From: CAZCPB01 sp964540295 | Lineage (GTDB): Bacteria > Planctomycetota > Phycisphaerae > Phycisphaerales > UBA1924 | Direction of reading: 5' to 3' | Length of the DNA: 32,666 nt | Assembly: GCA_964540295.1 (NCBI GenBank) | Contig: CAZIMT010000015.1 | Span: forward strand, 1 to 32,666 | Translations under genes and position numbers: made by a program | Shown here: positions 1 to 8,975 of the stretch, one piece after another | Layout: every line of letters begins with the position of its first letter | How positions within the stretch are numbered: the stretch's first letter is position 1 | The notes under the pieces: model-generated | The model's input: only the letters and a program-made list of their open reading frames with translations | Database searches by the model: none | Told to the model about the DNA's origin: nothing

Positions 1-113
1 GTGAGAGATTGACCGACCGCTTTGAAGCCGGGTGCTGAGCCCACAGCTAAAGCTCATTGACCATTGCCCGCAGCCCCCGACCCGGGCACATGCAGCACGA
101 ATCGACCTCCCCA

Positions 114-147
114 CGCCGAGGACTGCCCCCAGTCCTCGGCGTTTTTC
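114..147 (+). terminator. Rho-independent terminator, plus strand
   Basis: A perfect 12-bp stem (114-125 pairs with 130-141, GC-rich, CCCC loop) is followed at once by TTTTTCTT. This is a textbook intrinsic terminator for a plus-strand transcript. The transcript it ends starts before or near the window edge. Nothing in positions 1-113 reads as a convincing protein, so the upstream unit may be the 3' part of an untranslated RNA or of a gene ending just outside the window. The rest of 1-221 holds nothing else I can support. Confidence 0.85.
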
Positions 148-221
148 TTGCTCTGCTGATACTCGTCACCGACCACGACCACCCGCCCTCGCGAGCAGGA
201 TTTCCCTCGCTCCACCTCGCC

Positions 222-1202
222 TCAAGCGCCCGGCTTCGTGGCTGCCAGCGTTTCGTTCACGAGCTTCGTCTTACGAAGCGCTTCTCGTTCCCAACGCTCG
301 AAAATCGAACGCCCGAACAGCGACAATGAGTAGCGGTCCATCAGCGGGTCGTGCGGGAAGCGCTCCGCGGTCGTGAGCAGCCCTAGCGCCGCAAGGCCTC
401 GCGCGTCGTTCGCGATCGCCTCCATCTCATATACCAAACCCTCGGCCGCAAAGCTCGCGGCGTATTCCATCTTCTCCGCCGTCATCAGATACGGCGCGAT
501 CCCTCGAAACACGTCCAGCAACGTGCTCGCGCCGCCCTTGAACCTCGCCTTAATCTGCGCGATCTCCTCAATCGCCTGATCCTGCTTGGCCAGCTCGGCC
601 GCCGGATCGCCGATCCGCTCGAGCTCCTTCCGCAAGCGATCATTCTCGGTGCTCAACCGCGCCAGCTCGTTGGCCATCTCCGGCGACGCGACCTGCGTCG
701 ACGGCACCCAGCCGGGCCGCGGGTACTGACCAAACGCCTTGCCAATCGCGATCGCAAACTTCCCCTGCAGATCGTCCTTGTTCTTCCAGTGCGAGGCCAT
801 CCGCGAGCGAACCTTGTCCTTGAACGCCCGCAGCCGAGAGATGTTGGCCTCAACGCCCTCTCGCTTGGTCCCCGCCCATTCCGCGCTGTTGTCCAGCACA
901 AACCCAAGCACCGGCACACCCTTGGAAACGGCGTAGTCGTACTCCTTCTCCGTATAGCCGATCCCGCCCTCGGCCTCAACCGTCGAGCCGTACCGCTCCG
1001 CCAAGATCAGCACGTAATAGTCCGACGTGTCGATCGTCCGACGAATGACATCCCACTGCGTCTCGTTGGCCGCGCTGAACATCTCCATCCCGATCGGAAT
1101 GTGCCCCATCTCCAAACACGCCCGAACAATCTCCTGCCGCTCATCGACGAGGTCGAGGTAGGTCGAGCTGATGAAGATGGTGTACTTGCGGTTGGTGGTC
1201 AT
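222..1202 (-). CDS. DUF4062 domain protein (TIR-like N-terminus)
   Basis: The first ~110 residues match the DUF4062 pattern: KYTIFISSTYLDL near the start, GHIPIGMEMF, TQWDVIRRTID, DYYVLILAERYGS, then YTEKEYDYA and VPVLGFVLD. The family is usually an N-terminal module with a TIR/SLOG-like alpha/beta fold. It often precedes NTPase or repeat domains in proteins suspected of defence or signalling roles; its biochemical activity is not established. Here a short coiled coil (about residues 180-225, rich in E, K, R, L) and a helical C-terminal region of unknown type follow. I chose the ATG at 1202, which begins MTTNRKYTIF. A GTG at 1244 would add 14 residues with no family resemblance. The gene lies downstream of the transposase on the same strand. 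The domain call is good; the function is unknown. Confidence 0.8.
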   Translation of the reverse strand: MTTNRKYTIFISSTYLDLVDERQEIVRACLEMGHIPIGMEMFSAANETQWDVIRRTIDTSDYYVLILAERYGSTVEAEGGIGYTEKEYDYAVSKGVPVLGFVLDNSAEWAGTKREGVEANISRLRAFKDKVRSRMASHWKNKDDLQGKFAIAIGKAFGQYPRPGWVPSTQVASPEMANELARLSTENDRLRKELERIGDPAAELAKQDQAIEEIAQIKARFKGGASTLLDVFRGIAPYLMTAEKMEYAASFAAEGLVYEMEAIANDARGLAALGLLTTAERFPHDPLMDRYSLSLFGRSIFERWEREALRKTKLVNETLAATKPGA

Positions 1203-1264
1203 GCGTCGATTATTGGAGTGGTCAGAGTCACCAAGTTGAAGCACTCGAGATTTGAAGGAAGACG

Positions 1265-1290
1265 CTGAGATCGGCAGGAACCGGTCTCAG
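1265..1290 (-). terminator. Hairpin after the transposase gene (weak terminator candidate)
   Basis: Arms 1265-1274 and 1281-1290 pair over 10 bp with one G-U, around a 6-nt loop. The hairpin sits 10 nt beyond the transposase stop and before the DUF4062 start. On the minus strand no proper T-run follows (CGTCTTCC...), so it could be a weak terminator or an mRNA-processing structure. Confidence 0.35.
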
Positions 1291-1300
1291 TTGCACGAAG

Positions 1301-1858
1301 TCAGTGCCACCTCGCCGTTGGCTGCGGTGAAACTTTCGAGAGCAGCCACACTGCAGCGCCTTGTGATTTGTGGTTGCGGATATACCGCGCGACGTTCAAC
1401 TGGTGGTCGCGGTCGTTGATCGGCAGACATCGGCACAGCACAGCCCAGATCCCACCCTCCTCTACAATCTTCTCGCTCGAAAGTGTTCTCGCGCTCTCCT
1501 TCTTGGCGATGCCGACCCACTTGCGCGGGTCGTGGTTCGGGAAGCGGGCGAGAAGATGAAAGTGATGGTCGTCCACGCACAGGGCGACGAGTTCGATGTG
1601 GTGGAAGTGCAGCGCTTCGACCATCGCGTCGCGCGCGCGGGTTCGCGCTTTGATCGAGAGATGAACTTCGGGGCGGGTCATCAGATTGCGTGAGTATTTC
1701 GCGAGGGCGTCGTAGGTGCCGGGCGGTGGTGGGTTCTTGTAGTCACCCTCGCAGCGCTCGCGGTGGTGACGAGCGCGCCACCCGCGCGCGTCACCACGCA
1801 CCCATGTTCCGTAGGTATTCCCGTTGCAGTGGTACCAGTTGTTCCAGGGCTCAGGCAC
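1301..1858 (-). CDS. REP-associated tyrosine transposase (RAYT/Y1, HUH family)
   Basis: The protein has the signature of Y1/IS200-like transposases of the RAYT group. It starts PEPWNNWYHCNGNTYGTW, has a histidine-hydrophobic-histidine metal motif in VDDHHFHLLARF, and a downstream candidate catalytic tyrosine in NVARYIRNHK. RAYTs cleave and join single-stranded DNA and are held to mobilise short REP hairpins; they are usually single-copy and domesticated rather than part of a full IS. I take a GTG start at 1858 because family resemblance begins there. The frame stays open to an ATG at 1915, but that extension would translate the palindrome at 1877-1904. No IS ends or target duplication were seen. 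The protein is about 185 residues and appears intact. Confidence 0.8.
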   Translation of the reverse strand: MPEPWNNWYHCNGNTYGTWVRGDARGWRARHHRERCEGDYKNPPPPGTYDALAKYSRNLMTRPEVHLSIKARTRARDAMVEALHFHHIELVALCVDDHHFHLLARFPNHDPRKWVGIAKKESARTLSSEKIVEEGGIWAVLCRCLPINDRDHQLNVARYIRNHKSQGAAVWLLSKVSPQPTARWH

Positions 1859-1867
1859 GTGCTCATT

Positions 1868-1904
1868 GAAACAGAAAAGCCCAGGGATTGCAATCCCTGG
1901 GCTT
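1868..1904 (-). terminator. groEL terminator / 28-bp perfect palindrome
   Basis: Positions 1877-1904 form a perfect palindrome of two 14-nt arms (arm AAGCCCAGGGATTG). It lies 32 nt beyond the groEL stop. On the minus strand the second arm is followed by TTTTCTGTTT, the arrangement of an intrinsic terminator for the groES-groEL operon. It is also directly upstream of the transposase start, so it could double as a REP-like element used by that protein. Confidence 0.75.
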
Positions 1905-1936
1905 CGGTTATCCAATGACGTTCAGTTTGACGAGAA

Positions 1937-3577
<1,641 letters not shown>

Positions 3578-3622
3578 GATACTTTTCCTTTTTTGAATGC
3601 AAACGGACGTTACTTCAGGTTC

Positions 3623-3856
3623 TTAATTCAGCTTGGTTTTAAGAGCAATTCGGACAAAGGCGATGCCTTCGGCGTCGATGATGTAGATGTGCTTTCCATC
3701 AGTGACCTTCACCATGTGGTCGGGCTCGTCGGGGATGAGCATGGCGCCTTTGACGACCAAGCTCGTCGAGTGCTCGGCCATGTCGAAGAACGCAAAGAGC
3801 GCTTCGCGTTCGCCGTCAAGCTCGCGGAGAGCTTGACGAAGTTGTTCGGAAGTCAT
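3623..3856 (-). CDS. Small uncharacterised protein in chaperonin operon (77 aa)
   Basis: I do not recognise this protein. It is 77 residues: an N-terminal amphipathic helix (MTSEQLRQALRELDGEREALFA) followed by a likely beta-rich half containing KVTDGKHIYIIDAEGIAFV. There is no signal peptide or membrane segment, so it should be cytoplasmic. Its ATG overlaps the stop of the upstream small gene by 4 nt (ATGA at 3853-3856), which points to translational coupling. groEL begins 45 nt downstream on the same strand. Position and coupling make it very likely a real gene co-expressed with the chaperonin; a role in folding or stress is inference only. Confidence 0.75.
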   Translation of the reverse strand: MTSEQLRQALRELDGEREALFAFFDMAEHSTSLVVKGAMLIPDEPDHMVKVTDGKHIYIIDAEGIAFVRIALKTKLN

Positions 3857-4125
3857 GGGAGCTTCCCGTTCAAGTGAAAGATGCCGGTGACGTGGGCGGC
3901 GTCGAACGAAAGCACGCCGTCCACGGCCTCCTCGCCAGCGGTGAGCAGCTTGCCCTTCACGTGGAAGGTCGGGCTAGAGCCAGCGGGCGCCCCAGACTTG
4001 TCGATCGGCACGAGCTTATATGCAGTAGGGTTCACGGTGAGCGAGGTTGAGCCCAGGATGATCTCGACGGTTCCCTTGTCCTTAGTCGCGAGGTCCAGGA
4101 CGGACGCGATGGTTGTGGGGTTCAT
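3853..4125 (-). CDS. Small uncharacterised beta-rich protein in chaperonin operon (90 aa)
   Basis: I do not recognise this protein. It is 90 residues from the ATG at 4125 (MNPTTIASVLDLATKDKG...). A TTG at 4137 would add four residues, but the GGAA ribosome-binding site lies inside that extension, which favours the ATG. The body alternates short beta-like segments (GTVEIILGSTSLTV, TFHVKGKLLTAG, GVLSFDAAHVTGIFHL) with glycine/proline turns, suggesting a compact beta-sandwich or barrel. There is no signal peptide. It sits about 150 nt after groES and overlaps the next small gene by 4 nt, so the pair is probably translated together between groES and groEL. Confidence 0.72.
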   Translation of the reverse strand: MNPTTIASVLDLATKDKGTVEIILGSTSLTVNPTAYKLVPIDKSGAPAGSSPTFHVKGKLLTAGEEAVDGVLSFDAAHVTGIFHLNGKLP

Positions 4126-4222
4126 TGAGTGTTCCAAATCGCCAAACGAGGAATTACCAAGTGGCTAAAGAAAGACGAAACCAGACCCGAACAGCTTCAA
4201 CACCCTAACACTCGGTGCTCAC

Positions 4223-4252
4223 TTCTCAATTGGCACTGCGGCCATTTGAGAA
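4223..4252 (-). repeat. Inverted repeat between groES and the small ORFs
   Basis: TTCTCAA at 4223-4229 and TTGAGAA at 4246-4252 are perfect 7-nt inverted arms around a 16-nt spacer, about 25 nt past the groES stop. No T-run follows on the minus strand, so a full terminator is unlikely. It may be a processing or stability hairpin that sets different levels of groES and the downstream genes. The rest of 4126-4277 shows no gene. Confidence 0.3.
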
Positions 4253-4277
4253 TTCGCAAGTTCTCCCCACTTCACAC

Positions 4278-4722
4278 TTAGTCAATAACAGCAAGAATAT
4301 CATCCTCGGTCATAATCAGAAGTTCCTGATCGTTCAGCTTGACCTCGGTCCCCGAGTACGACGAGAAGATGACCTTGTCGCCCTTCTTGACCGACAGCGG
4401 GATGCGCTTGCCGGTATCCGTGTTCAGCGCTCCGTCGCCCACGGCCTGGATGGTCCCGCTCTTGGGCTTGTCCTTGCTGGTCTCGGGAAGGAAGATGCCC
4501 GAGTCGGTCTTGCTCTGGGCCTCGTCGCGCTTGACGAGGATCTTGTCGTGAAGAGGCCGGATGCTCCCGGACGCTTTGCTGGACGAGGTGCTGGNNNNNN
4601 NNNNNNNNNNNNNNNNNNNNNNNNNNNNNNNNNNNNNNNNNNNNNNNNNNNNNNNNNNNNNNNNNNNNNNNNNNNNNNNNNNNNNNNNNNNNNNTGCTGG
4701 ACGAGGTGCTGGTCTTGGCCAT
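4278..4722 (-). CDS. groES: Co-chaperonin GroES (Hsp10), interrupted by an assembly gap
   Basis: The C-terminal part is unmistakably GroES: IRPLHDKILVKRDEA, then SGIFLPETSKDKPKSG (mobile loop), IQAVGDGAL, KKGDKVIFSSYSGTEVKL and the end LLIMTEDDILAVID. GroES is the heptameric lid of the GroEL chamber. The start ATG is at 4722 (MAKTSTSSS) with AAGTGGAG about 8 nt upstream. As written, the 100-N run puts start and body in different frames. Identical 18-nt sequences flank the Ns; merging them and deleting the Ns gives one continuous 108-residue frame, MAKTSTSSSKASGSIRPL onward. That is slightly longer than the usual ~95-100 residues because of a Ser/Thr-rich N-terminal extension. First gene of the groES-orf-orf-groEL operon. 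Confidence 0.93.
4577..4712. other. 100-N scaffold gap with duplicated 18-bp flanks
   Basis: Exactly 100 N occupy 4595-4694. The 18 bases before (4577-4594) and after (4695-4712) are identical, tgctggacgaggtgctgg. This is what two overlapping contig ends joined with a fixed-size placeholder look like. Deleting the Ns and one copy (118 bp in all) restores an uninterrupted groES, so no sequence need be missing. Confidence 0.9.
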
Positions 4723-4869
4723 AGTCGGATCTCCACTTTCTCAGGTAAACAGAACGATCGAACAAGAACGAACTTCGCGAACGCGTGTCGGACGCGGCCG
4801 CCGTCGCCACACTCGACGAAAACAGCCCAGGACGAACACTCGCCCCAGACCGACAACTGAACACCAATC

Positions 4870-5454
4870 TTATATCGCCGGCCCCGGCCAGCGGCCCTGA
4901 TAGAACCGGCCCAGACACCGACGCATCACTTCCAACATCACTTCCAGGTCCATCACGTCGCGCGGGCGGTCAACAACCGCGAAGGCCCCGGCGCGCAGGG
5001 CGGCCGAAATCTCGCGGCAGTCGTCGCGGTGCGTCCGAGAACTCTTCACGACCACCGTCGGAGGCGGCTGAGGCTGTCGCCGCAGGATCTCAAGCAAACG
5101 CGGCCCGCCTTCTTCAGAGTCGGAAGCGGCCACCGAACCCGCGGCCTTGGATTCCAGAGGAAGCCCGAGGTCCACGATCGCAATGTGAATCGGATTGCGG
5201 CGGATGACCTCCGACGCCTCGCGGCCCGTCCCAGCCCGCAGCGAAACAACGCCCATCGGTTCAAGTAGCCGAGGCAACGCATCCACCCAAGACTCGGACT
5301 GCCATCCCGCGTAAGAAATCAGGAGATTCAGACGGCCTCCCGGCGGGCAGGAACCTTCGGCACCCCGACCCGGGGCGCAATGGCCCCCGTCACCCTTGCG
5401 AGGATCAGACGAATCGGCGTGATCTGGGCGCACGTTCTTCACAAGGATCCACAA
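4870..5454 (-). CDS. Response-regulator receiver-like protein, divergent
   Basis: From about residue 42 the sequence follows a CheY-like receiver pattern: LNLLISYAGW (first strand), then VVSLRAGTGREASEVIRR and IHIAIVDLGLPLE with the likely phospho-acceptor Asp. GPRLLEILRR, PPTVVVKSS and LRAGAFAVVDRPRDVMDLEVMLEVM follow. The usual acidic pair near the first strand is not evident and the conserved Lys after strand 5 appears replaced (VVDRP), so phosphorylation may be lost or altered. No output domain follows; it is a stand-alone receiver. The start is uncertain: TTG at 5454, or GTG at 5442 or 5433. The first ~40 residues look poorly conserved and G/P/R-rich. It lies upstream of groES on the same strand with about 150 nt between. 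No partner kinase is in the window. Confidence 0.6.
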   Translation of the reverse strand: MWILVKNVRPDHADSSDPRKGDGGHCAPGRGAEGSCPPGGRLNLLISYAGWQSESWVDALPRLLEPMGVVSLRAGTGREASEVIRRNPIHIAIVDLGLPLESKAAGSVAASDSEEGGPRLLEILRRQPQPPPTVVVKSSRTHRDDCREISAALRAGAFAVVDRPRDVMDLEVMLEVMRRCLGRFYQGRWPGPAI

Positions 5455-5551
5455 ACAACTTCGATGCCGAGACCGTGGTCAGATATCGTCTCGCAAAACC
5501 GACTCAACACCGTCAAGAACAGCGTTGAGATGCTGCCAGCGGTATGAACCG

Positions 5552-5570
5552 TTGGCGACCGCGGTGCCAA
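5552..5570. promoter_or_regulatory. Near-perfect palindrome in divergent intergenic region
   Basis: TTGGC and GCCAA arms flank the self-complementary octamer ACCGCGGT with one extra G. It lies in the 263-bp region (5455-5717) between the receiver-like gene (minus) and rmuC (plus), so it could be an operator for either. The same region has a TTGACA at 5632-5637 that could be a -35 for rmuC, but no good -10 follows at 16-18 nt. No gene was seen in the region. Confidence 0.25.
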
Positions 5571-5717
5571 ATCGGCAGGGGAGCGAGGAAGACACGGACA
5601 GAAAGAACACGGAATTGCGGAATGATGCTCGTTGACAATGAATCAGATCCAAATAGCGCTCTTCGGTTCACCGCGTTCCCGTGATCGGTTCTTGATCGGG
5701 ATCCCTACAGTCCGGCC

Positions 5718-7340
5718 ATGAACCCTGCATTCATCGTTCTGGGCGTGGTCGCTGGCGCCGCGTTGGTGGCGGCGGTGTGGCTGTTTGTCGGGCGGGCAGC
5801 ACTTTCGGTACGGCTTTCAGCGGAGGTCGCGGCCGCCCAGTCGGAGACTCGGCGAGCCGAGGACGAGCGGCGGCGCAACGAAGAGCGGCACGCGTCCGAG
5901 ATGCGCGACGCGGGCACCCTCGCCGGAGACCTTCGCCGCCAAGTCGATGCCCAGCAGGAACGCGAGGCCGAGCTTCGCTCCGAGCACGCCCGGCTGCAGG
6001 CCCAGCACGCGGCCGCGCTGGAGCGATTCGAGCTCGAGTTCAACACGTTGCAATCCAAGTTCGACGAACAACGCAAGGCCCAGGAATCAAAGTTTGACGA
6101 ACAGCGCAAAGCCCACGAGCGACTGCTCGAAGAGCGCGAGAAAAAGTTACGCGAGCTGGACGAACGCATGAGCGGCACCTTCCGGGCGCTGGCCTCGGAC
6201 GTGCTGAGCAAGTCCAACACAGAGTTCCTAAAGCTCGCCGAGGAACGTCTTCGCACGCAGCAGACGCAGGCGTCGGCCGAACTCGAAAAACGCAAGCAGT
6301 CCATGGAAGAACTCGTCAAGCCGATCGCCGAGACACTGCGCCGGACCGACGAGAAGCTCGCGGAGTTCGATAAATCGCGGGCAGAATCGGCCGCCGCGAT
6401 CGGTGAGCAACTGCGGACCATGACCACGGCCAGCGCTTCGCTGCGCGACGAGACCGGCAAGCTCGCCAAGGCCTTGCGCGAGCCGCACGTCCGCGGGCGC
6501 TACGGCGAGATCCAGTTGCGGCGTGTAGCCGAACTCGCGGGCATGGCCTCGTACTGCGACTTCGCCGAGCAGGACCAGACGCGCGACGCCGACGGCAACG
6601 CGGCCCGGCCCGACATGATCGTGCGCATGCCCAACGAACGCACCATCGTCATCGACGCCAAGACTAATATCCAGGCGTATCTCGAAGCCATCAACGCATC
6701 GACGCCCGAAGAAGCCGAGACACAGCTCGATCGCTTCGCACGCCACGTCGCCGATCAAGCGACGGCGCTCGGCGGAAAAAAATATTGGTCGCGCTACGAG
6801 GGCTCGCCCGAGTTCGTGGTGATGTTCATCCCCGGCGACCAGTTCATCGACGCGGCGCTCTCACGGCGTGCCGATCTGATCGACAAGGCCGCCCAGCAGG
6901 GTGTGCTGCTCGCAAGCCCCAGCACGCTGATCGGGCTGTTGCGGGCTGTCGCGGTCGGGTACCAGGAACAACGGCTGGCCAAAGCCGCAGAAGAGCTGCG
7001 AAGGCTGGGCAAGGAGTTTCACGAACGGGCAGCCGTGGCGTACGCGCACATCGCGCGCATCGGGCGCGGGCTGTCGATGGCGGTAGACGGGTTCAACGAC
7101 TTCGCGGGAAGTTATGAAAAACGTCTGCTGCCCACGCTCCGCAGGTTCGGGGAAGAAGGTGCCAAGGGCGCCAAGGACGTGCCAGAGCTGCCCGAGATCG
7201 TGGTCAGGCCGCGCGGCGGAACTGCTGGAGATCAGCCCTCGCAGATGACGCTGGGGAACCAAGCGAGGAGTGTTGAGGAGAGAGAAGATGCAGGAAAAGA
7301 AGACACAGGCCACACGCCCGTGCCACAAGATCGAGAGTGA
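5718..7340 (+). CDS. rmuC: DNA recombination protein RmuC
   Basis: 540 residues with the RmuC architecture. An N-terminal membrane anchor (about residues 4-26, FIVLGVVAGAALVAAVWLFV) is followed by a long charged coiled coil (about 28-215, with a repeated SKFDEQRKA unit). The RmuC nuclease-like domain (about 240-470) contains LREPHVRGRYGEIQLRRV, RPDMIVRMPNERTIVIDAKT and FMFIPGDQF-type segments (seen as VVMFIPGDQFIDAAL). RmuC belongs to the PD-(D/E)xK-like nucleases and limits recombination at inverted repeats; the IDAK segment fits the active site. The C-terminal ~50 residues are polar and probably disordered. It stands alone on the plus strand and converges with the amidohydrolase gene. Confidence 0.92.
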   Translation: MNPAFIVLGVVAGAALVAAVWLFVGRAALSVRLSAEVAAAQSETRRAEDERRRNEERHASEMRDAGTLAGDLRRQVDAQQEREAELRSEHARLQAQHAAALERFELEFNTLQSKFDEQRKAQESKFDEQRKAHERLLEEREKKLRELDERMSGTFRALASDVLSKSNTEFLKLAEERLRTQQTQASAELEKRKQSMEELVKPIAETLRRTDEKLAEFDKSRAESAAAIGEQLRTMTTASASLRDETGKLAKALREPHVRGRYGEIQLRRVAELAGMASYCDFAEQDQTRDADGNAARPDMIVRMPNERTIVIDAKTNIQAYLEAINASTPEEAETQLDRFARHVADQATALGGKKYWSRYEGSPEFVVMFIPGDQFIDAALSRRADLIDKAAQQGVLLASPSTLIGLLRAVAVGYQEQRLAKAAEELRRLGKEFHERAAVAYAHIARIGRGLSMAVDGFNDFAGSYEKRLLPTLRRFGEEGAKGAKDVPELPEIVVRPRGGTAGDQPSQMTLGNQARSVEEREDAGKEDTGHTPVPQDRE

Positions 7341-7414
7341 CGCAATGTGAGCGACGCAACGCGACGGCACCAGCCTGAGCACTCACGATCAGCGCGACGA
7401 CCATCTCGGTACGA

Positions 7415-8875
7415 TCACTTCTGCTCACGCTGCTGACGGTACTTCTCTCGATACTTCTCCGCCAGCTTGGTCTGCTTGGTCGAGAGATCGATATCTCGAC
7501 CATTGATAAAGGCCTGCGTCACGTGCGTCGTGATCTCCAGCGGGTTGCCGTCGGCGATGATGATGGTCGCCGCCTTGCCGGGCTCGAGCGACCCAAGCGA
7601 ATCCGCAACACCAAGAACCTCGGCCGCTCGCAGCGTCACGCTCCGGATCGCGGCCTCCTCGCTCAGCCCGTGCCCCATCGCCAGCCCCGCATGATGCGGC
7701 AAGCTGCGCTCGTGCGCGGTCTCTTCACCGCTGGCCAGACACCACACGATGCCCAGCGATTCGAGCGTCGCGGGAAGTGTAAACGTTGCGTCATAGTCCG
7801 AGTCGGCCCGCTTGGGTAAGTTGTGAACGCCCTGAACGATCACGGGGACGTGGTGACGTTTGAGAAGTTCAACGCAAAGAGGGGCGTCGCGGCCGCCGAC
7901 AATGACAGGGCGCAGACCAAGGTCGACGGCCCAGAGCACGGCCTGTTCGATCTGCTCCGAGTCGTTAGCGGTAATAAAGACTCGAGAAGGAGGGACAGGA
8001 GAAGTTGAGGAAGCAGCAACAGGAACAGATGATGCGAACAGCGGCCTCATCGCTTCCCATCGAATATCCGGCGCCGTGCCCGGTCCGCTGTCGCGAGCTT
8101 GCGCGTACGCGCGAGCGGTTCGGAACGTTTCGTCGATGGTCGCCAGTGATTTGTTGATGCGCTTGAGCTGGTCTTCCTTGGACTGCCGTATCCACCACGC
8201 CGTAGACGGCCTCGGGAACGGCCAATTCACCACCACACCCAGCGAGCGACGCACCGACATCTCTTCCCACGTCCAACCTTCGAGCGAGATCACGCACGGC
8301 TGACCCATGACCAGGCCCCCGGTGGGGAACACGCCGACGGAAAGAACGCCGGTCGCACGCGTGACAGGGATCAGCGTCGAGTCGGGGTTGATGCTGATGA
8401 GCGTCTGGGCTTCGGGTGTGATCTGGCCGACCTCGCGCTGGTCTTCGGAAGCACGCACCGACTGGATCTCGCTAAGGCCGATCTGCGTGTACGCGCCGAT
8501 CAGCCCCGGGTAGACGTGCTTGCCCTTGGCGTCGATGCGCTTGGCGTTGTTGACACCCGGCACCGAGGACGCTGGCACGCCCTGACCAACGCTGTCGATC
8601 TTGCCGTTGGTGAACAAGATGTAGCCGTCAGCGATCGCGGGGCCCGAGACCGGGTGCACGGTCGCGCCGATAATCAGGATCGGCTGCGATTGACGCGGTG
8701 CCTTCACGGTCAGATCTTGAGCCGACGCGCACGGTGTCAACGCCCCCGAAAGAAGCGCCACCCCCAGCACGCAAGTCAGGCGAGCCGAGACGCCGAATCT
8801 GAGTCTTCGCGAAGGCCCGGACCGAGCGGAGAACAAGGCACGATCATCACAAATCCAAACGTTCAGGGCGGGCAT
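7415..8875 (-). CDS. Secreted amidohydrolase-like protein lacking the HxH metal motif
   Basis: 486 residues with the composite-domain start of metal-dependent amidohydrolases: ILIIGATVHPVSGPAIADGYILFTNGKI and the closing AAEVLGVADSLGSLEPGKAATIIIADGNPL. A signal peptide (hydrophobic stretch about residues 33-50, ending ...CASA before QDL) predicts export. The strand-1 motif, normally D-x-H-x-H after PG(L/F)I, reads PGLIGAYTQ (residues 123-131), so Asp and both His are replaced. This suggests a non-catalytic or differently acting protein, possibly a partner of the next gene's product. It starts about 100 nt after the stop of the larger amidohydrolase gene on the same strand. The substrate is unknown; relatives are often labelled imidazolonepropionase-like, but that activity is not supported here. 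Confidence 0.82.
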   Translation of the reverse strand: MPALNVWICDDRALFSARSGPSRRLRFGVSARLTCVLGVALLSGALTPCASAQDLTVKAPRQSQPILIIGATVHPVSGPAIADGYILFTNGKIDSVGQGVPASSVPGVNNAKRIDAKGKHVYPGLIGAYTQIGLSEIQSVRASEDQREVGQITPEAQTLISINPDSTLIPVTRATGVLSVGVFPTGGLVMGQPCVISLEGWTWEEMSVRRSLGVVVNWPFPRPSTAWWIRQSKEDQLKRINKSLATIDETFRTARAYAQARDSGPGTAPDIRWEAMRPLFASSVPVAASSTSPVPPSRVFITANDSEQIEQAVLWAVDLGLRPVIVGGRDAPLCVELLKRHHVPVIVQGVHNLPKRADSDYDATFTLPATLESLGIVWCLASGEETAHERSLPHHAGLAMGHGLSEEAAIRSVTLRAAEVLGVADSLGSLEPGKAATIIIADGNPLEITTHVTQAFINGRDIDLSTKQTKLAEKYREKYRQQREQK

Positions 8876-8937
8876 AGGTGGTTCCGATTGAGGAAAGTGG
8901 CGGGGTGGAGAAACAGGGCGGAGAGGTAGTAGATCAG

Positions 8938-8962
8938 CGAGTCGGCTCGGAGAGCCGAGCTA
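8938..8962 (-). repeat. REP-like hairpin between the two amidohydrolase genes
   Basis: TCGGCTC (8942-8948), loop GGA, GAGCCGA (8952-8958) form a perfect 7-bp stem. Read on the minus strand, the tetranucleotide GTAG directly precedes the hairpin. A GTAG-type tetranucleotide 5' of a short hairpin is the reported structure of REP elements handled by RAYT transposases, and a RAYT is encoded at 1301-1858. It could also act as a transcription attenuator in this 100-bp gap. Confidence 0.4.
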
Positions 8963-8975
8963 CCAGATCAAACGC

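Noticed and set aside
32..376. Plus-strand ORFs over 32-376
   Set aside because: They run through a strong terminator hairpin and into the antisense of the DUF4062 gene; no domain.
4126..4277. CIRCE (HrcA) element in the chaperonin operon
   Set aside because: Only a half-site-like CTAACACTC is present, without the inverted partner at 9 nt; none was found upstream of groES either.
4713..4856. Longer groES reading through the N gap from 4856
   Set aside because: The frame arises only because 100 N shifts phase; the true ATG with its ribosome-binding site is at 4722.
5705..6469. 254-codon Ser/Arg-rich minus-strand frame opposite rmuC
   Set aside because: Antisense of the RmuC coiled coil; low-complexity composition.
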